A DNA stretch of 9,507 nucleotides from Oligoflexales bacterium (GCA_015232735.1 JADFZC010000076.1:1-9507); one strand, 5' to 3'; positions 1-5,369 are shown, counted from the stretch's first letter. Numbers and translations are program-made. Notes: generated by a model not told the origin, from the letters alone.

Positions 1-90
1 CAGACGAAAGAATCTCTCGACCTGATAGGGAAAAACTTAGTTGACGAGGCACTAGTGTTAAAGTCAGGTCAAAACCAAAGTTTCTCTTGA
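1..90 (+). CDS. C-terminal fragment of a gene cut by the window edge
   Basis: Frame 1 is open from the first base to a TGA at 88-90 and gives 29 residues beginning QTKESLDLIGKNLVDEALVL. The composition looks like the end of an amphipathic helix, with regularly spaced leucines and valines, followed by a short polar tail. This resembles the extreme C-terminus of methyl-accepting chemotaxis proteins, where the cytoplasmic helical hairpin ends in a similar heptad pattern, but 29 residues cannot establish the family. The reading is real only if the frame stays open upstream. No clear intrinsic terminator follows the stop. Confidence 0.4.
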   Translation, partial: QTKESLDLIGKNLVDEALVLKSGQNQSFS

Positions 91-326
91 AAAGAATGAA
101 ATGGGAAAAAAAGGCGTGGAAAGCTGGATTTAATTTTTCTTAATCAAGCAATCCTTGAATTTCAGAAATTTGTATATTATAAGGGCGCCTATTAAGCCTT
201 AATCGTGAAGCCAATTATTTTTGCAAATCAAGGTAATCTTGAGTTGTATTTGGGCAATGTGGTTAAGGAATTATCAGGTGGTTATTAATAGTTTAGTTTT
301 TTGGTCCGTAAAAAATATTCATTTTT
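91..326. other. Intergenic region with no recognised gene
   Basis: This stretch of about 236 bases between the truncated upstream frame and the hemerythrin-like gene contains no convincing open frame on either strand and no tRNA-like cloverleaf. It is A+T-rich. A weak AAGGGC...GCCTT hairpin lies at 181-200 without a T tract. TTGAAT (155-160) followed by TATTAT (175-180) looks promoter-like but the 14-base spacing is too short to trust. The promoter of the next gene must lie here if that gene is transcribed alone. Confidence 0.4.
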
Positions 327-863
327 TTGAAAGATAATGAAATCTTACAATGTCAAAGGAATACGGAGGAGAGTTTGGATATTCTTCAAGTTATTAAAGC
401 AGATAATATAAATATCTTAGGCTTGATCAGACACTTATTTTGTTATGACTCTTGCTTGAAGATTCCAGTGTTTTTTGGTCAGTTTGAAACAGAGGTCATC
501 CTGCAATTCAATCTTAAAAAGACTTATATTTACCCTGAACTATTATCTTTCTGTAATAGTTCAGATCGTTTTGTGGATGAATCTATTAAGAGGCAGGAAC
601 AAATTCTTGAATATATTAAAAATATTAAATCCAAGATTAGAAACGGGGGGTGGGAATTAAATGAATATAATAAATCCATTAGTGAGTTGGAATCGTTAAT
701 AAAGAGTCATTTTAATGCGGAAGAGTCCGTAATGTTTCCCAAATTTAGACGTAATATGCCTACCTATGAAAGAGAGGAATTAAATGAACTAATAATGGAT
801 TTTAAAAGAGAATGGTTGTCTCATAAACATGAAAGCAAAGAGCTGGGTGGTTATTATTTTTGA
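327..863 (+). CDS. Hemerythrin-like (HHE) domain protein, degenerate first half
   Basis: The 178-residue protein reads as a four-helix HHE cation-binding domain. Such domains repeat a helix with H-x3-E-E-x4-P twice and bind a di-iron centre used for O2, NO or redox sensing and iron handling. The second copy is textbook: H128-F-N-A-E132-E133 with P138 (HFNAEESVMFP), followed by H166 and H168 near the end. The first copy keeps the spacing but not the ligands: residues 60-70 read QFNLKKTYIYP, with Q60 for His and K64/K65 for Glu. Around residue 90 there is RQEQ where an EH is usual. H36 (IRH) could be the first ligand. Iron binding is therefore doubtful or reduced. The start is TTG at 327, because an in-frame stop lies at 309-311 and no ATG is available early; no strong Shine-Dalgarno is visible. 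The protein is probably cytoplasmic and stands alone. The family call is by motif spacing. Confidence 0.68.
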   Translation: MKDNEILQCQRNTEESLDILQVIKADNINILGLIRHLFCYDSCLKIPVFFGQFETEVILQFNLKKTYIYPELLSFCNSSDRFVDESIKRQEQILEYIKNIKSKIRNGGWELNEYNKSISELESLIKSHFNAEESVMFPKFRRNMPTYEREELNELIMDFKREWLSHKHESKELGGYYF

Positions 864-923
864 AATTTGACTGATTTTAAATGATATTTCAAAGTAATCC
901 TTGACCCTTGAGGTTAAACAGGG

Positions 924-1036
924 TAATTAGTCCGTGGCGCGAAATGCGCCACGGAAGTATCTTGGCAAGCAAAGAAAAACCAGGATCGAGTTGAAATTTC
1001 GGGGAGATCCTATACTTGCTGTGCTTGTCAGGACAC
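924..1036. repeat. Interspersed palindromic repeat, copy 1 (hairpin plus 80-bp palindrome)
   Basis: The element opens with TAATTAGTC (924-932). A perfect hairpin follows: CCGTGGCGC (932-940), loop GAAAT, GCGCCACGG (946-954). Then comes an 80-bp imperfect palindrome, 957-1036, centred exactly between 996 and 997 on GAAATTTC (993-1000), with arms of 40 bases; 26 of 40 positions pair. The reverse complement of its right arm matches the left arm of the copy at 9418-9457 at 33 of 40 positions, so the two are homologous. The left arm here is the more decayed, for example A-rich at 971-979. It lies about 60 bases after the hemerythrin-like stop. An open frame on the minus strand across it is an artefact of the palindrome. 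The element encodes no protein. It could be a MITE- or REP-like mobile repeat or a structured RNA. Confidence 0.85.
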
Positions 1037-1085
1037 ATTGCTGGTGTGAAATTAACCAGCGAAGTATCGCAGAGGGGAAGCAAAT
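1037..1085. repeat. Decayed second hairpin unit next to repeat copy 1
   Basis: Immediately after the 80-bp palindrome, GCTGGT (1040-1045) and ACCAGC (1055-1060) form a 6-bp stem around GTGAAATTA, followed by GAAGTATCGC. This lines up with GCTGGCGCGAAAT...CCAGGGACGTATC of the copy at 9394-9422, with the GC core mutated to AT. I read it as the start of a further, decaying repeat unit in tandem. The similarity is visual and short, so chance is not excluded. Confidence 0.45.
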
Positions 1086-1178
1086 GTTCAACCTTATAAG
1101 ATGTGATTAGTTAATAGGTGAATCCTAAGCTTTTTCAGCTTGTGAAATGATATCTGGCGCTTCTTGAGCACAATATAT

Positions 1179-1206
1179 TTGTGAGTTTGGTCTCTGCCGT
1201 TAATAA
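1179..1206 (+). promoter_or_regulatory. Weak candidate promoter for rplS
   Basis: TTGTGA (1179-1184) and TAATAA (1201-1206) are separated by 16 bases and could be a sigma70-type promoter placed about 55 bases before rplS. Neither box is perfect. The gene needs a promoter or read-through from upstream, because the usual rpsP-rimM-trmD genes do not precede it. The stretch 1086-1261 otherwise holds only a small AAGCT...AGCTT hairpin (1127-1141). Confidence 0.22.
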
Positions 1207-1261
1207 GGTAACTTCAAATTAAGTAGAGTCATGAAGACTTAAAAATGTAGGTTGGGTAGAA

Positions 1262-1627
1262 ATGAAGAACAACATAATTGCAGATTTTGAAAAGAAAAAG
1301 TTTACCGAAAATAATAAAATCCCCAAGTTCAGGACTGGTGATACGGTTCAAGTAAGTTATAACATACAGGAAGGGGATAAGAAAAAAGTACACACTCAAA
1401 AGTTTGAAGGTGTTGTGATTGGATATAAGAGAGGTACTATTGACGCCTCCTTTACTGTAAGAAAGATAGGTGCCAACGCTATTGGCGTCGAGAGAGTCTT
1501 TCCTTTATATTCTCCAAATATTGTAGATGTGCAGGTTATCTCTCCTGGAAAAGTTAGAAGGTCAAAGCTATTCTATTTACGAGAAAGATCTGGAAAATCA
1601 GCTAGAATTAGAAGCAGATTTGATTAA
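1262..1627 (+). CDS. rplS: Large-subunit ribosomal protein bL19
   Basis: This 121-residue protein is the 50S ribosomal protein bL19, which sits at the 30S-50S interface. Family landmarks occur in order: FRTGDTVQV (23-31), the basic segment with KFEGVVI (47-53), FTVRKI (64-69), GVERVFPLYSP (75-85) and the C-terminal signature VRRSKLFYLRERSGKSARIR (98-117). The length is normal for the family (about 115-120) and the gene is intact. The ATG at 1262 follows a loose purine-rich stretch (GTAGGTTGGGTAGAA) rather than a strong Shine-Dalgarno. In many bacteria rplS ends an rpsP-rimM-trmD-rplS operon and is followed in the same direction by rnhB and yraN. Here nothing of that operon lies upstream, and yraN and rnhB follow in the opposite orientation. 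Its last codons and stop form the left arm of a palindrome shared with yraN. Confidence 0.97.
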   Translation: MKNNIIADFEKKKFTENNKIPKFRTGDTVQVSYNIQEGDKKKVHTQKFEGVVIGYKRGTIDASFTVRKIGANAIGVERVFPLYSPNIVDVQVISPGKVRRSKLFYLRERSGKSARIRSRFD

Positions 1628-1645
1628 TTTTAAAATTAATCAAAT
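1618..1645. terminator. 28-bp perfect palindrome spanning the convergent ends of rplS and yraN
   Basis: ATTTGATTAATTTT (1618-1631) is followed directly by its exact reverse complement (1632-1645). The rplS stop TAA (1625-1627) and the yraN stop (TTA on + at 1636-1638) are in mirror positions, and both proteins end in Phe-Asp-stop from the same bases. A convergent dyad with T-rich and A-rich halves is a plausible bidirectional terminator, but it has only two G-C pairs and no built-in loop, so intrinsic termination would be weak. Its symmetry is certain; its role is inferred. Confidence 0.6.
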
Positions 1646-2034
1646 AAGAGTGTATCGGGTATATAAGTTACAGATGTTATTCTCTTTTGCATGTTCAGTG
1701 TGACAATAGCGAAATCAAATCGTAGTGTTTTATGGTTTTGAGGTTCCTCGATTATTTTGGTAATATAGGTAATCGCTCCTCTTTTTAGAGAAGCTCTTTT
1801 TCTTTTGGTAAGTAGGTCTTCAAAAATTAGACGTGATTTTTTTTTGTAGAGTCTTGTTTTTACCTCTACAAAAGCAAGAGTCTCACCTTTTGTTGCAATG
1901 ATATCGATTTCACTGCCGATACAACGAAAATTTTTTTCGAGTATTCGCCAGTTTTGCTCTTCAAGAATTGTAACAACAATATTTTCACCAAATGAGCATA
2001 GACTTTTTGATCTTAAATCGATATCGGTTTCCAT
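1636..2034 (-). CDS. yraN: YraN family (UPF0102) putative endonuclease-fold protein
   Basis: The protein belongs to the YraN/UPF0102 family, which has a restriction-endonuclease-like fold and whose exact role is unsettled. With the start used here (132 residues) the markers are FGEN with E17, the N-x-R segment (N35, R37), GSEIDIIA (40-47, with E42 and D44), FVEVKTR (55-61, with E57 and K59) and RFDFAIV (105-111). The E/D...E-V-K pattern is the expected PD-(D/E)XK-like core and appears intact. I chose the ATG at 2034 because family members begin only 10-15 residues before the G-E motif. An ATG at 2058 (140 residues) and a TTG at 2073 (145 residues) are also in frame, and none has a convincing Shine-Dalgarno. 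It lies downstream of rnhB in the same direction, the common rnhB-yraN order, but the pair is inverted relative to rplS. Confidence 0.88.
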   Translation of the reverse strand: METDIDLRSKSLCSFGENIVVTILEEQNWRILEKNFRCIGSEIDIIATKGETLAFVEVKTRLYKKKSRLIFEDLLTKRKRASLKRGAITYITKIIEEPQNHKTLRFDFAIVTLNMQKRITSVTYIPDTLLFD

Positions 2035-2125
2035 TATGAGGGTTTTGTAAAAATACATGTGATATTCAAGCAATTTTTATAATTCATATAAAAAAGATAT
2101 ATTAAAATTTGGAAAAGAAATCTAG

Positions 2126-2142
2126 TGACAACAATGTTGTCA
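2126..2142. promoter_or_regulatory. 17-bp dyad between rnhB and yraN
   Basis: TGACAACA-A-TGTTGTCA is a perfect dyad around one central base. It lies 27 bases past the rnhB stop and 92 bases before the chosen yraN start. As DNA it looks like an operator for a dimeric repressor, and read on the minus strand it contains TTGTCA, close to a -35 box. As RNA it would form a 7-bp stem with an AAT loop, but only a weak pyrimidine run follows it on the minus strand (CTAGATTTCTTTTCC), so termination is a second possibility. The function is not established. Confidence 0.35.
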
Positions 2143-2168
2143 TTTATTGAATAGAAAGCTTTCAGATT

Positions 2169-2807
2169 TCAAAGTGAGGCAAAAAGATTAATTGGGGCAA
2201 AGTTTCGTCTGTGCAAAGGACAGATCCCCTGCTTTTTTATAGTTTCAATATGTTCTTTGGTACCATATCCTACATGGTGTTCAAAACCATATCCAGGATA
2301 CTTATATGCAATATTTTTCATATAAGCATCACGTGATTCTTTTGCCAAGATTGACGCTGCAGCTATTGAGTAACAGGAACTGTCTCCTCTAATGATTGAT
2401 TCTTGGTGGCCACCATATCCTGGCAACGTCTTATTTCCATCCACTAATAATATTGAATAACTGTTTTTACATTGCGACAGAGCTCGATTCATTGCGAGAA
2501 ATGTGGCATTTACTATTCCAAGCTGTTCGATCTCAAATACGGAAGCTTCTGCAACTTCTGTTTCTATTGCGATACTGAAAATTATCGGAAGTACTAGGTT
2601 CCTCTGTCTACTTGTAAGCTTTTTTGAATCTTTAATTAGGAGGCGTTGTCTTTCAGGCAAATTATGAAGAGCCTCGTAATTTAACGAAACACAACCGGCA
2701 TAAACAGGACCTGCTAAACAGCCTCGGCCGACTTCATCAACTCCTATTATGGAATGTCCTTCGATAGTCAAATGTTTTTCAAATTCACCCAGGGCAGAAA
2801 ATTTCAT
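2169..2807 (-). CDS. rnhB: Ribonuclease HII
   Basis: This 212-residue enzyme cleaves the RNA strand of RNA-DNA hybrids and removes misincorporated ribonucleotides from DNA. The active-site set is complete: GVDEVGRGCLAGPV (22-35, catalytic D24 and E25), DSKKL (60-64), AMNRAL (105-110), LVDGN (121-125, D123) and GDSSCYSIAAASILAKESRD (141-160, D142). The C-terminal PGYGFEHHVGYGTKEH and HRRNFAP blocks are also typical. The length is normal. The ATG at 2807 is preceded on the minus strand by AAAGGTAG at a suitable distance. yraN follows after 134 bases. trxA lies 109 bases upstream on the same strand, with no clear terminator between them, so read-through is possible. Confidence 0.97.
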   Translation of the reverse strand: MKFSALGEFEKHLTIEGHSIIGVDEVGRGCLAGPVYAGCVSLNYEALHNLPERQRLLIKDSKKLTSRQRNLVLPIIFSIAIETEVAEASVFEIEQLGIVNATFLAMNRALSQCKNSYSILLVDGNKTLPGYGGHQESIIRGDSSCYSIAAASILAKESRDAYMKNIAYKYPGYGFEHHVGYGTKEHIETIKKQGICPLHRRNFAPINLFASL

Positions 2808-2916
2808 TAGGGCTACCTTTGTTAGATTTCCAAATAATTCCTACGAAGAGAAATCATTCAGTTATCCGAAGAGGAAGTTTTGTTCCCCCCCTTTTGTTGT
2901 GGTTTCTAAAAAAAAT

Positions 2917-3246
2917 CTAGATCAAACTTTTATCCAATAATTCTTTTAGCTTTGGCTTTGGTTGAGCTCCGACGATGGAATCAAGGACTTTACCATTTTT
3001 TATAAGTACTAGAAAAGGAATTGATCTAACGCCATATTCGGATGGGGTATTTGCGTTTTCGTCTACATTCATTTTTACAATGTTTACCTTCCCTTGATAT
3101 TCCTCGGCAAGAGACTCAATGATTGGACCTAATGCTACACATGGGCCACACCAAGGTGCCCAAAAATCAACAAGAGTTGGCATTGTAGATTTTAGTACCT
3201 CTGATTCAAAATTATTATCGTTCACTTCTTTAGCAAAACTGCCCAT
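2917..3246 (-). CDS. trxA: Thioredoxin
   Basis: The 109-residue protein is a classical cytoplasmic thioredoxin that reduces protein disulfides using electrons from thioredoxin reductase. It has VDFWAPWCGPC (26-36) with the redox cysteines C33 and C36, the central KMNVDEN strand and turn (58-64), and SIPF with cis-proline P77 (75-78), followed by the GKVLDSIVGAQPK segment. There is no signal peptide or membrane segment. The start is firm: GGAGGGG lies two bases before the ATG on the minus strand. The upstream pair of unknown genes on the same strand ends 96 bases away. The length and motifs match housekeeping TrxA. Confidence 0.97.
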   Translation of the reverse strand: MGSFAKEVNDNNFESEVLKSTMPTLVDFWAPWCGPCVALGPIIESLAEEYQGKVNIVKMNVDENANTPSEYGVRSIPFLVLIKNGKVLDSIVGAQPKPKLKELLDKSLI

Positions 3247-3288
3247 AACCCCTCCAGTTTCTGTTGATTCAAAAACATCGAAATATTA

Positions 3289-3317
3289 CTTATTTGTCAG
3301 ATTCAAGAAATTGTCAA
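3289..3317 (-). promoter_or_regulatory. Candidate promoter for trxA
   Basis: On the minus strand a consensus -35 TTGACA (3317-3312) is followed after 17 bases by AATAAG (3294-3289), with the better box TAATAT a few bases further on (3288-3283) but at a longer spacing of 23. The -35 is excellent and the -10 mediocre. The site lies 43 bases before the trxA ATG, so trxA could be transcribed independently of the two genes upstream. Confidence 0.35.
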
Positions 3318-3342
3318 AATCTATTTTTTTTAAAGTGCTGCT

Positions 3343-3630
3343 TTATAGAGAGTCAATTTTGGGACGCTTTTCGAATTCCCTAATATTTTTCAAAATTTTC
3401 TTTTTAATCTTTTTTAGTGAAGGTGGTTTTTTACATTTTGAGTGGTGTGAGTAAAAATGCGGAATTGCGTCTGATAGTATTAAAAATAAGAATTCAACGT
3501 TATAATTCGATGCTTTTAACCAGGAGTCTATTACTTCATAGTCATCATAGGGTAAGAAATGGCCGTGGTTTCGATTTTCAACGATGAAGTCAGTGATTAT
3601 TGTTTTATTGTCCATTTTAACATATACCAT
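3343..3630 (-). CDS. Small conserved-looking protein of unknown function
   Basis: I do not recognise this 95-residue protein with confidence. It is soluble in appearance, with an aromatic and acidic N-terminal half (FLPYDDYEVIDSWLKAS, 25-41), a hydrophobic helix (VEFLFLILSDAI, 45-56) and a strongly basic C-terminal helix (CKKPPSLKKIKKKILKNI, 66-83). The pattern 'D-Y-x-x-I-x-x-W ... helix ... S-L-x-x-I' hints at a small helical fold. The ATG at 3630 begins two bases after the stop of the gene before it (TAA-AA-ATG), which suggests translational coupling, since no strong Shine-Dalgarno is seen. An ATG at 3615 is an alternative. trxA follows after 96 bases. The basic tail could contact nucleic acid, but this is speculation. 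Confidence 0.65.
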   Translation of the reverse strand: MVYVKMDNKTIITDFIVENRNHGHFLPYDDYEVIDSWLKASNYNVEFLFLILSDAIPHFYSHHSKCKKPPSLKKIKKKILKNIREFEKRPKIDSL

Positions 3631-3632
3631 TT

Positions 3633-4139
3633 TTATGGTGATTTCTTTTTGATTTCAATAAGTTGATTTTCCAATTGAATTAGTCTCTCATTATATCGTG
3701 ACATTTCTCTGAGATGCTCACTGATTCTGATTAAATTTGCCACACGAATCGGAAGAGATAATATATGAGCAGGACTGATTATGTCAAAGTACCAGTTTTG
3801 ATCGATAGCCCATAAGAATAGATCTTGTAAGGTAGTGTGTTCAATATCTGCAATTATTAAGACTGGAAGCTTAACGGAATATTGAACAAAAATTTTTGAA
3901 TATAGTTTCTTAAGCCAAGATTCAAATTCGAGATCTGCTATATCTTCAGCTGATATTAAGAGCAAATCGTATTTTTCAGTTTCCATAATATTCAAGGAAT
4001 GGACTTTTTTTAATGAAAAGCATGCAACTTTATTTAGTTCTTTTTCAATGTAGGCCTTTCTGACATTAAAAAACACCTTTTCATTATCAAAGTAGCAGCA
4101 AGTCAGGATTCTGTTGATTAGATAATCTTTGGAATTCAC
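3633..4139 (-). CDS. Degenerate receiver-like protein with C-terminal coiled coil
   Basis: The 168 residues have the alternating strand-helix layout of a response-regulator receiver: a first strand near 10-16, KYDLLLIS (56-63), LPVLIIAD (91-98), and YFDIISP (117-123), followed by IRVANLIRISEHLREM and a charged helix to the end. All the functional positions are altered: the phospho-acceptor Asp is S63, the switch Thr/Ser is A97, the conserved Lys before Pro is S122, and the N-terminal acidic pair is absent (T-C-C-Y-F). If the fold call is right it is a pseudo-receiver that cannot be phosphorylated in the usual way and probably acts through protein contacts, with the helix at 131-166 as a dimerising coiled coil. 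The start is GTG at 4139, fixed by GGAGGGGG just upstream. It forms a tight pair with the next gene and is divergent from the GHMP kinase gene. Confidence 0.62.
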   Translation of the reverse strand: MNSKDYLINRILTCCYFDNEKVFFNVRKAYIEKELNKVACFSLKKVHSLNIMETEKYDLLLISAEDIADLEFESWLKKLYSKIFVQYSVKLPVLIIADIEHTTLQDLFLWAIDQNWYFDIISPAHILSLPIRVANLIRISEHLREMSRYNERLIQLENQLIEIKKKSP

Positions 4140-4179
4140 ACCCCCTCCGTGATTTTATGAGATGGACAATGGATTGTTT

Positions 4180-4185
4180 TATAAT
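4180..4185 (+). promoter_or_regulatory. Candidate -10 box for the GHMP kinase gene
   Basis: A perfect TATAAT lies 42 bases upstream of the GTG start, inside the 87-base divergent region. No good -35 hexamer is found at 16-18 bases (TATGAG at 4156-4161 is the closest), so the promoter may be activator-dependent or weak. The same interval must also hold the promoter of the minus-strand receiver-like gene. Confidence 0.35.
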
Positions 4186-4226
4186 ATATTCATATATCAT
4201 CTATTAATAAAGCGGGAGGGATATTT

Positions 4227-5246
4227 GTGCTTGATGTACTCTCAAGTGCACCTACACGTATTGATATTGGTGGTGCAACCTTAGATATTGATCCTCTACA
4301 CCAGATTTTGAAACATCCTGTGACCATAAATATAGCAGTTAATTTGAGAGCAACAGTAAGAATATCTCGCTCAAGAAATAATAAATATTCTATAACAAGT
4401 GAAGATCAAAGAATAAATATTTCGGGGGATTATCAGACAATTTGTTCTTTGGAAAGTTTGCCTTGGTCTGCGTTATTATTTGATACAGTTTGGCAGAGCG
4501 ATTTTCCTCCCATTTCCATTGTTATGAATGCCGATTCACCTGCAGGAGCAGGTCTTGGTGGATCTTCTTGTCTGGGGGTAGCAATTTTGGGGGCATTATT
4601 GAAAGCCCGTTCTCAGATTGATCCGTCTTATTTGCCTTTGGATGAACAAGATTTTGTGTCAATGGTGAAAGATCTTGAAACAAAACTGATTAAAGTTCCA
4701 ACAGGATGTCAGGATTATTGGGCAGCGGTGAGAGGTGGATTGAATATCATTCGATTTCCACCAGGAAGAACTCATGTGCAGACAAAAAAAACATCCTCGT
4801 TGGGGTCCTTATCAGAAGAGCTCATTTTATGCAATAGTGGAAGTAGTCGACCATCTTCTCTAAATAATTGGGAAATTTTTAAGTCTGCTTTTGAAGGTAG
4901 TACCCATGTTTTGGATATGCTTGAAAAGATAGGTGAGAAAACTGAAGAAATTATAGAATCTATTAATAAGGAAGATTTATCAAATATTCTTAAAATATCC
5001 ATGGAAGAATGGGCACTAAGAAAAGAACTATGGCCAAAAATAATGACTGAAAAGACATTGAAACTTGAAGAGATCGCATTAAGGGCAGGAGCAAAAGCGG
5101 TTAGGGTTTGTGGGGCTGGTGGTGGTGGAGTAATGGCGATTTTCGCTGATTTAGATAGAAAAGAAGAAGTATCTCGTGCTTTGATAGAGGGGGGAGGAGA
5201 TATATTAGATACAACTATGACGGATGCAGGGCTTTGTATTGAATGA
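4227..5246 (+). CDS. GHMP-family sugar kinase (HddA / COG2605-like)
   Basis: This 339-residue cytoplasmic protein is a GHMP kinase, the superfamily of galactokinase, mevalonate kinase and heptose kinases. Visible motifs are APTRIDIGGATLDIDPL (8-24, substrate side), the ATP-binding loop SPAGAGLGGSSCLG (104-117), TGCQDYWAAVRGGLNIIRF (159-177) and the C-terminal CGAGGGGVMAIF (295-306). The G-x-Q-D-x-x-A-A-x-x-G-G-x-N block and the NSGSSRPSS segment (203-211) point to the branch that includes D-glycero-D-manno-heptose-7-phosphate kinase (HddA) and fucokinase-like enzymes rather than mevalonate kinase. The substrate cannot be told from sequence; a sugar for envelope polysaccharide is an inference. 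The GTG start has GGGAGGG at 4214-4220. No other heptose or sugar-nucleotide genes lie in the window, which weakens a firm hddA call. Confidence 0.85.
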   Translation: MLDVLSSAPTRIDIGGATLDIDPLHQILKHPVTINIAVNLRATVRISRSRNNKYSITSEDQRINISGDYQTICSLESLPWSALLFDTVWQSDFPPISIVMNADSPAGAGLGGSSCLGVAILGALLKARSQIDPSYLPLDEQDFVSMVKDLETKLIKVPTGCQDYWAAVRGGLNIIRFPPGRTHVQTKKTSSLGSLSEELILCNSGSSRPSSLNNWEIFKSAFEGSTHVLDMLEKIGEKTEEIIESINKEDLSNILKISMEEWALRKELWPKIMTEKTLKLEEIALRAGAKAVRVCGAGGGGVMAIFADLDRKEEVSRALIEGGGDILDTTMTDAGLCIE

Positions 5247-5284
5247 GCTTTTTACTAAAGTGACTATTAGTTTTAACGAAATTT

Positions 5285-5311
5285 GTCCATTGGCGCTTTT
5301 ACGCCAGTGGC
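5285..5311. repeat. Hairpin related to the palindromic repeat family (3' of the kinase gene)
   Basis: CCATTGGCG (5287-5295) pairs with CGCCAGTGG (5302-5310), with one G-T pair, around the loop CTTTTA. It shares the (T)GGCG...CGCCA core and a preceding GTC with the hairpins at 930-956 and 9391-9417, but the 80-bp palindrome is missing. It lies 38 bases past the kinase stop and before slt. There is no T tract after it, so it is not a canonical intrinsic terminator, though it could stabilise the mRNA 3' end. Confidence 0.6.
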
Positions 5312-5369
5312 AGAGTTTAGAAAAATTTGGCGGTTAGCAGTATTCTTAATCCAAAATTGAGAGGTATCG

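Noticed and set aside
181..200. Possible terminator hairpin AAGGGC...GCCTT
   Set aside because: The stem is short and bulged, no T tract follows, and the nearest stop is 90 bases away.
277..856. 11-bp direct repeat GGTGGTTATTA at 277-287 and 846-856 flanking the hemerythrin-like gene
   Set aside because: A target-site or attachment duplication was considered, but matches of 11 bases are expected by chance in 9.5 kb of AT-rich sequence and there is no integrase or transposase.
889..1083. 64-codon open frame on the minus strand
   Set aside because: It runs through the palindromic repeat, has no family resemblance and is explained by the low stop density of the GC-rich repeat.
924..1085. CRISPR-like array
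   Set aside because: There are no regularly spaced identical repeats with unique spacers; the signal is a palindromic element.
2885..2891. Run of seven C (G on the minus strand) upstream of rnhB
   Set aside because: It could suggest phase variation, but it lies about 80 bases before an essential-type gene, outside any visible promoter spacer, and seven is short.
3119..3454. 111-codon plus-strand frame across trxA and the next gene
   Set aside because: It is antisense to the thioredoxin active site and to a second coding frame, and its composition is not protein-like.
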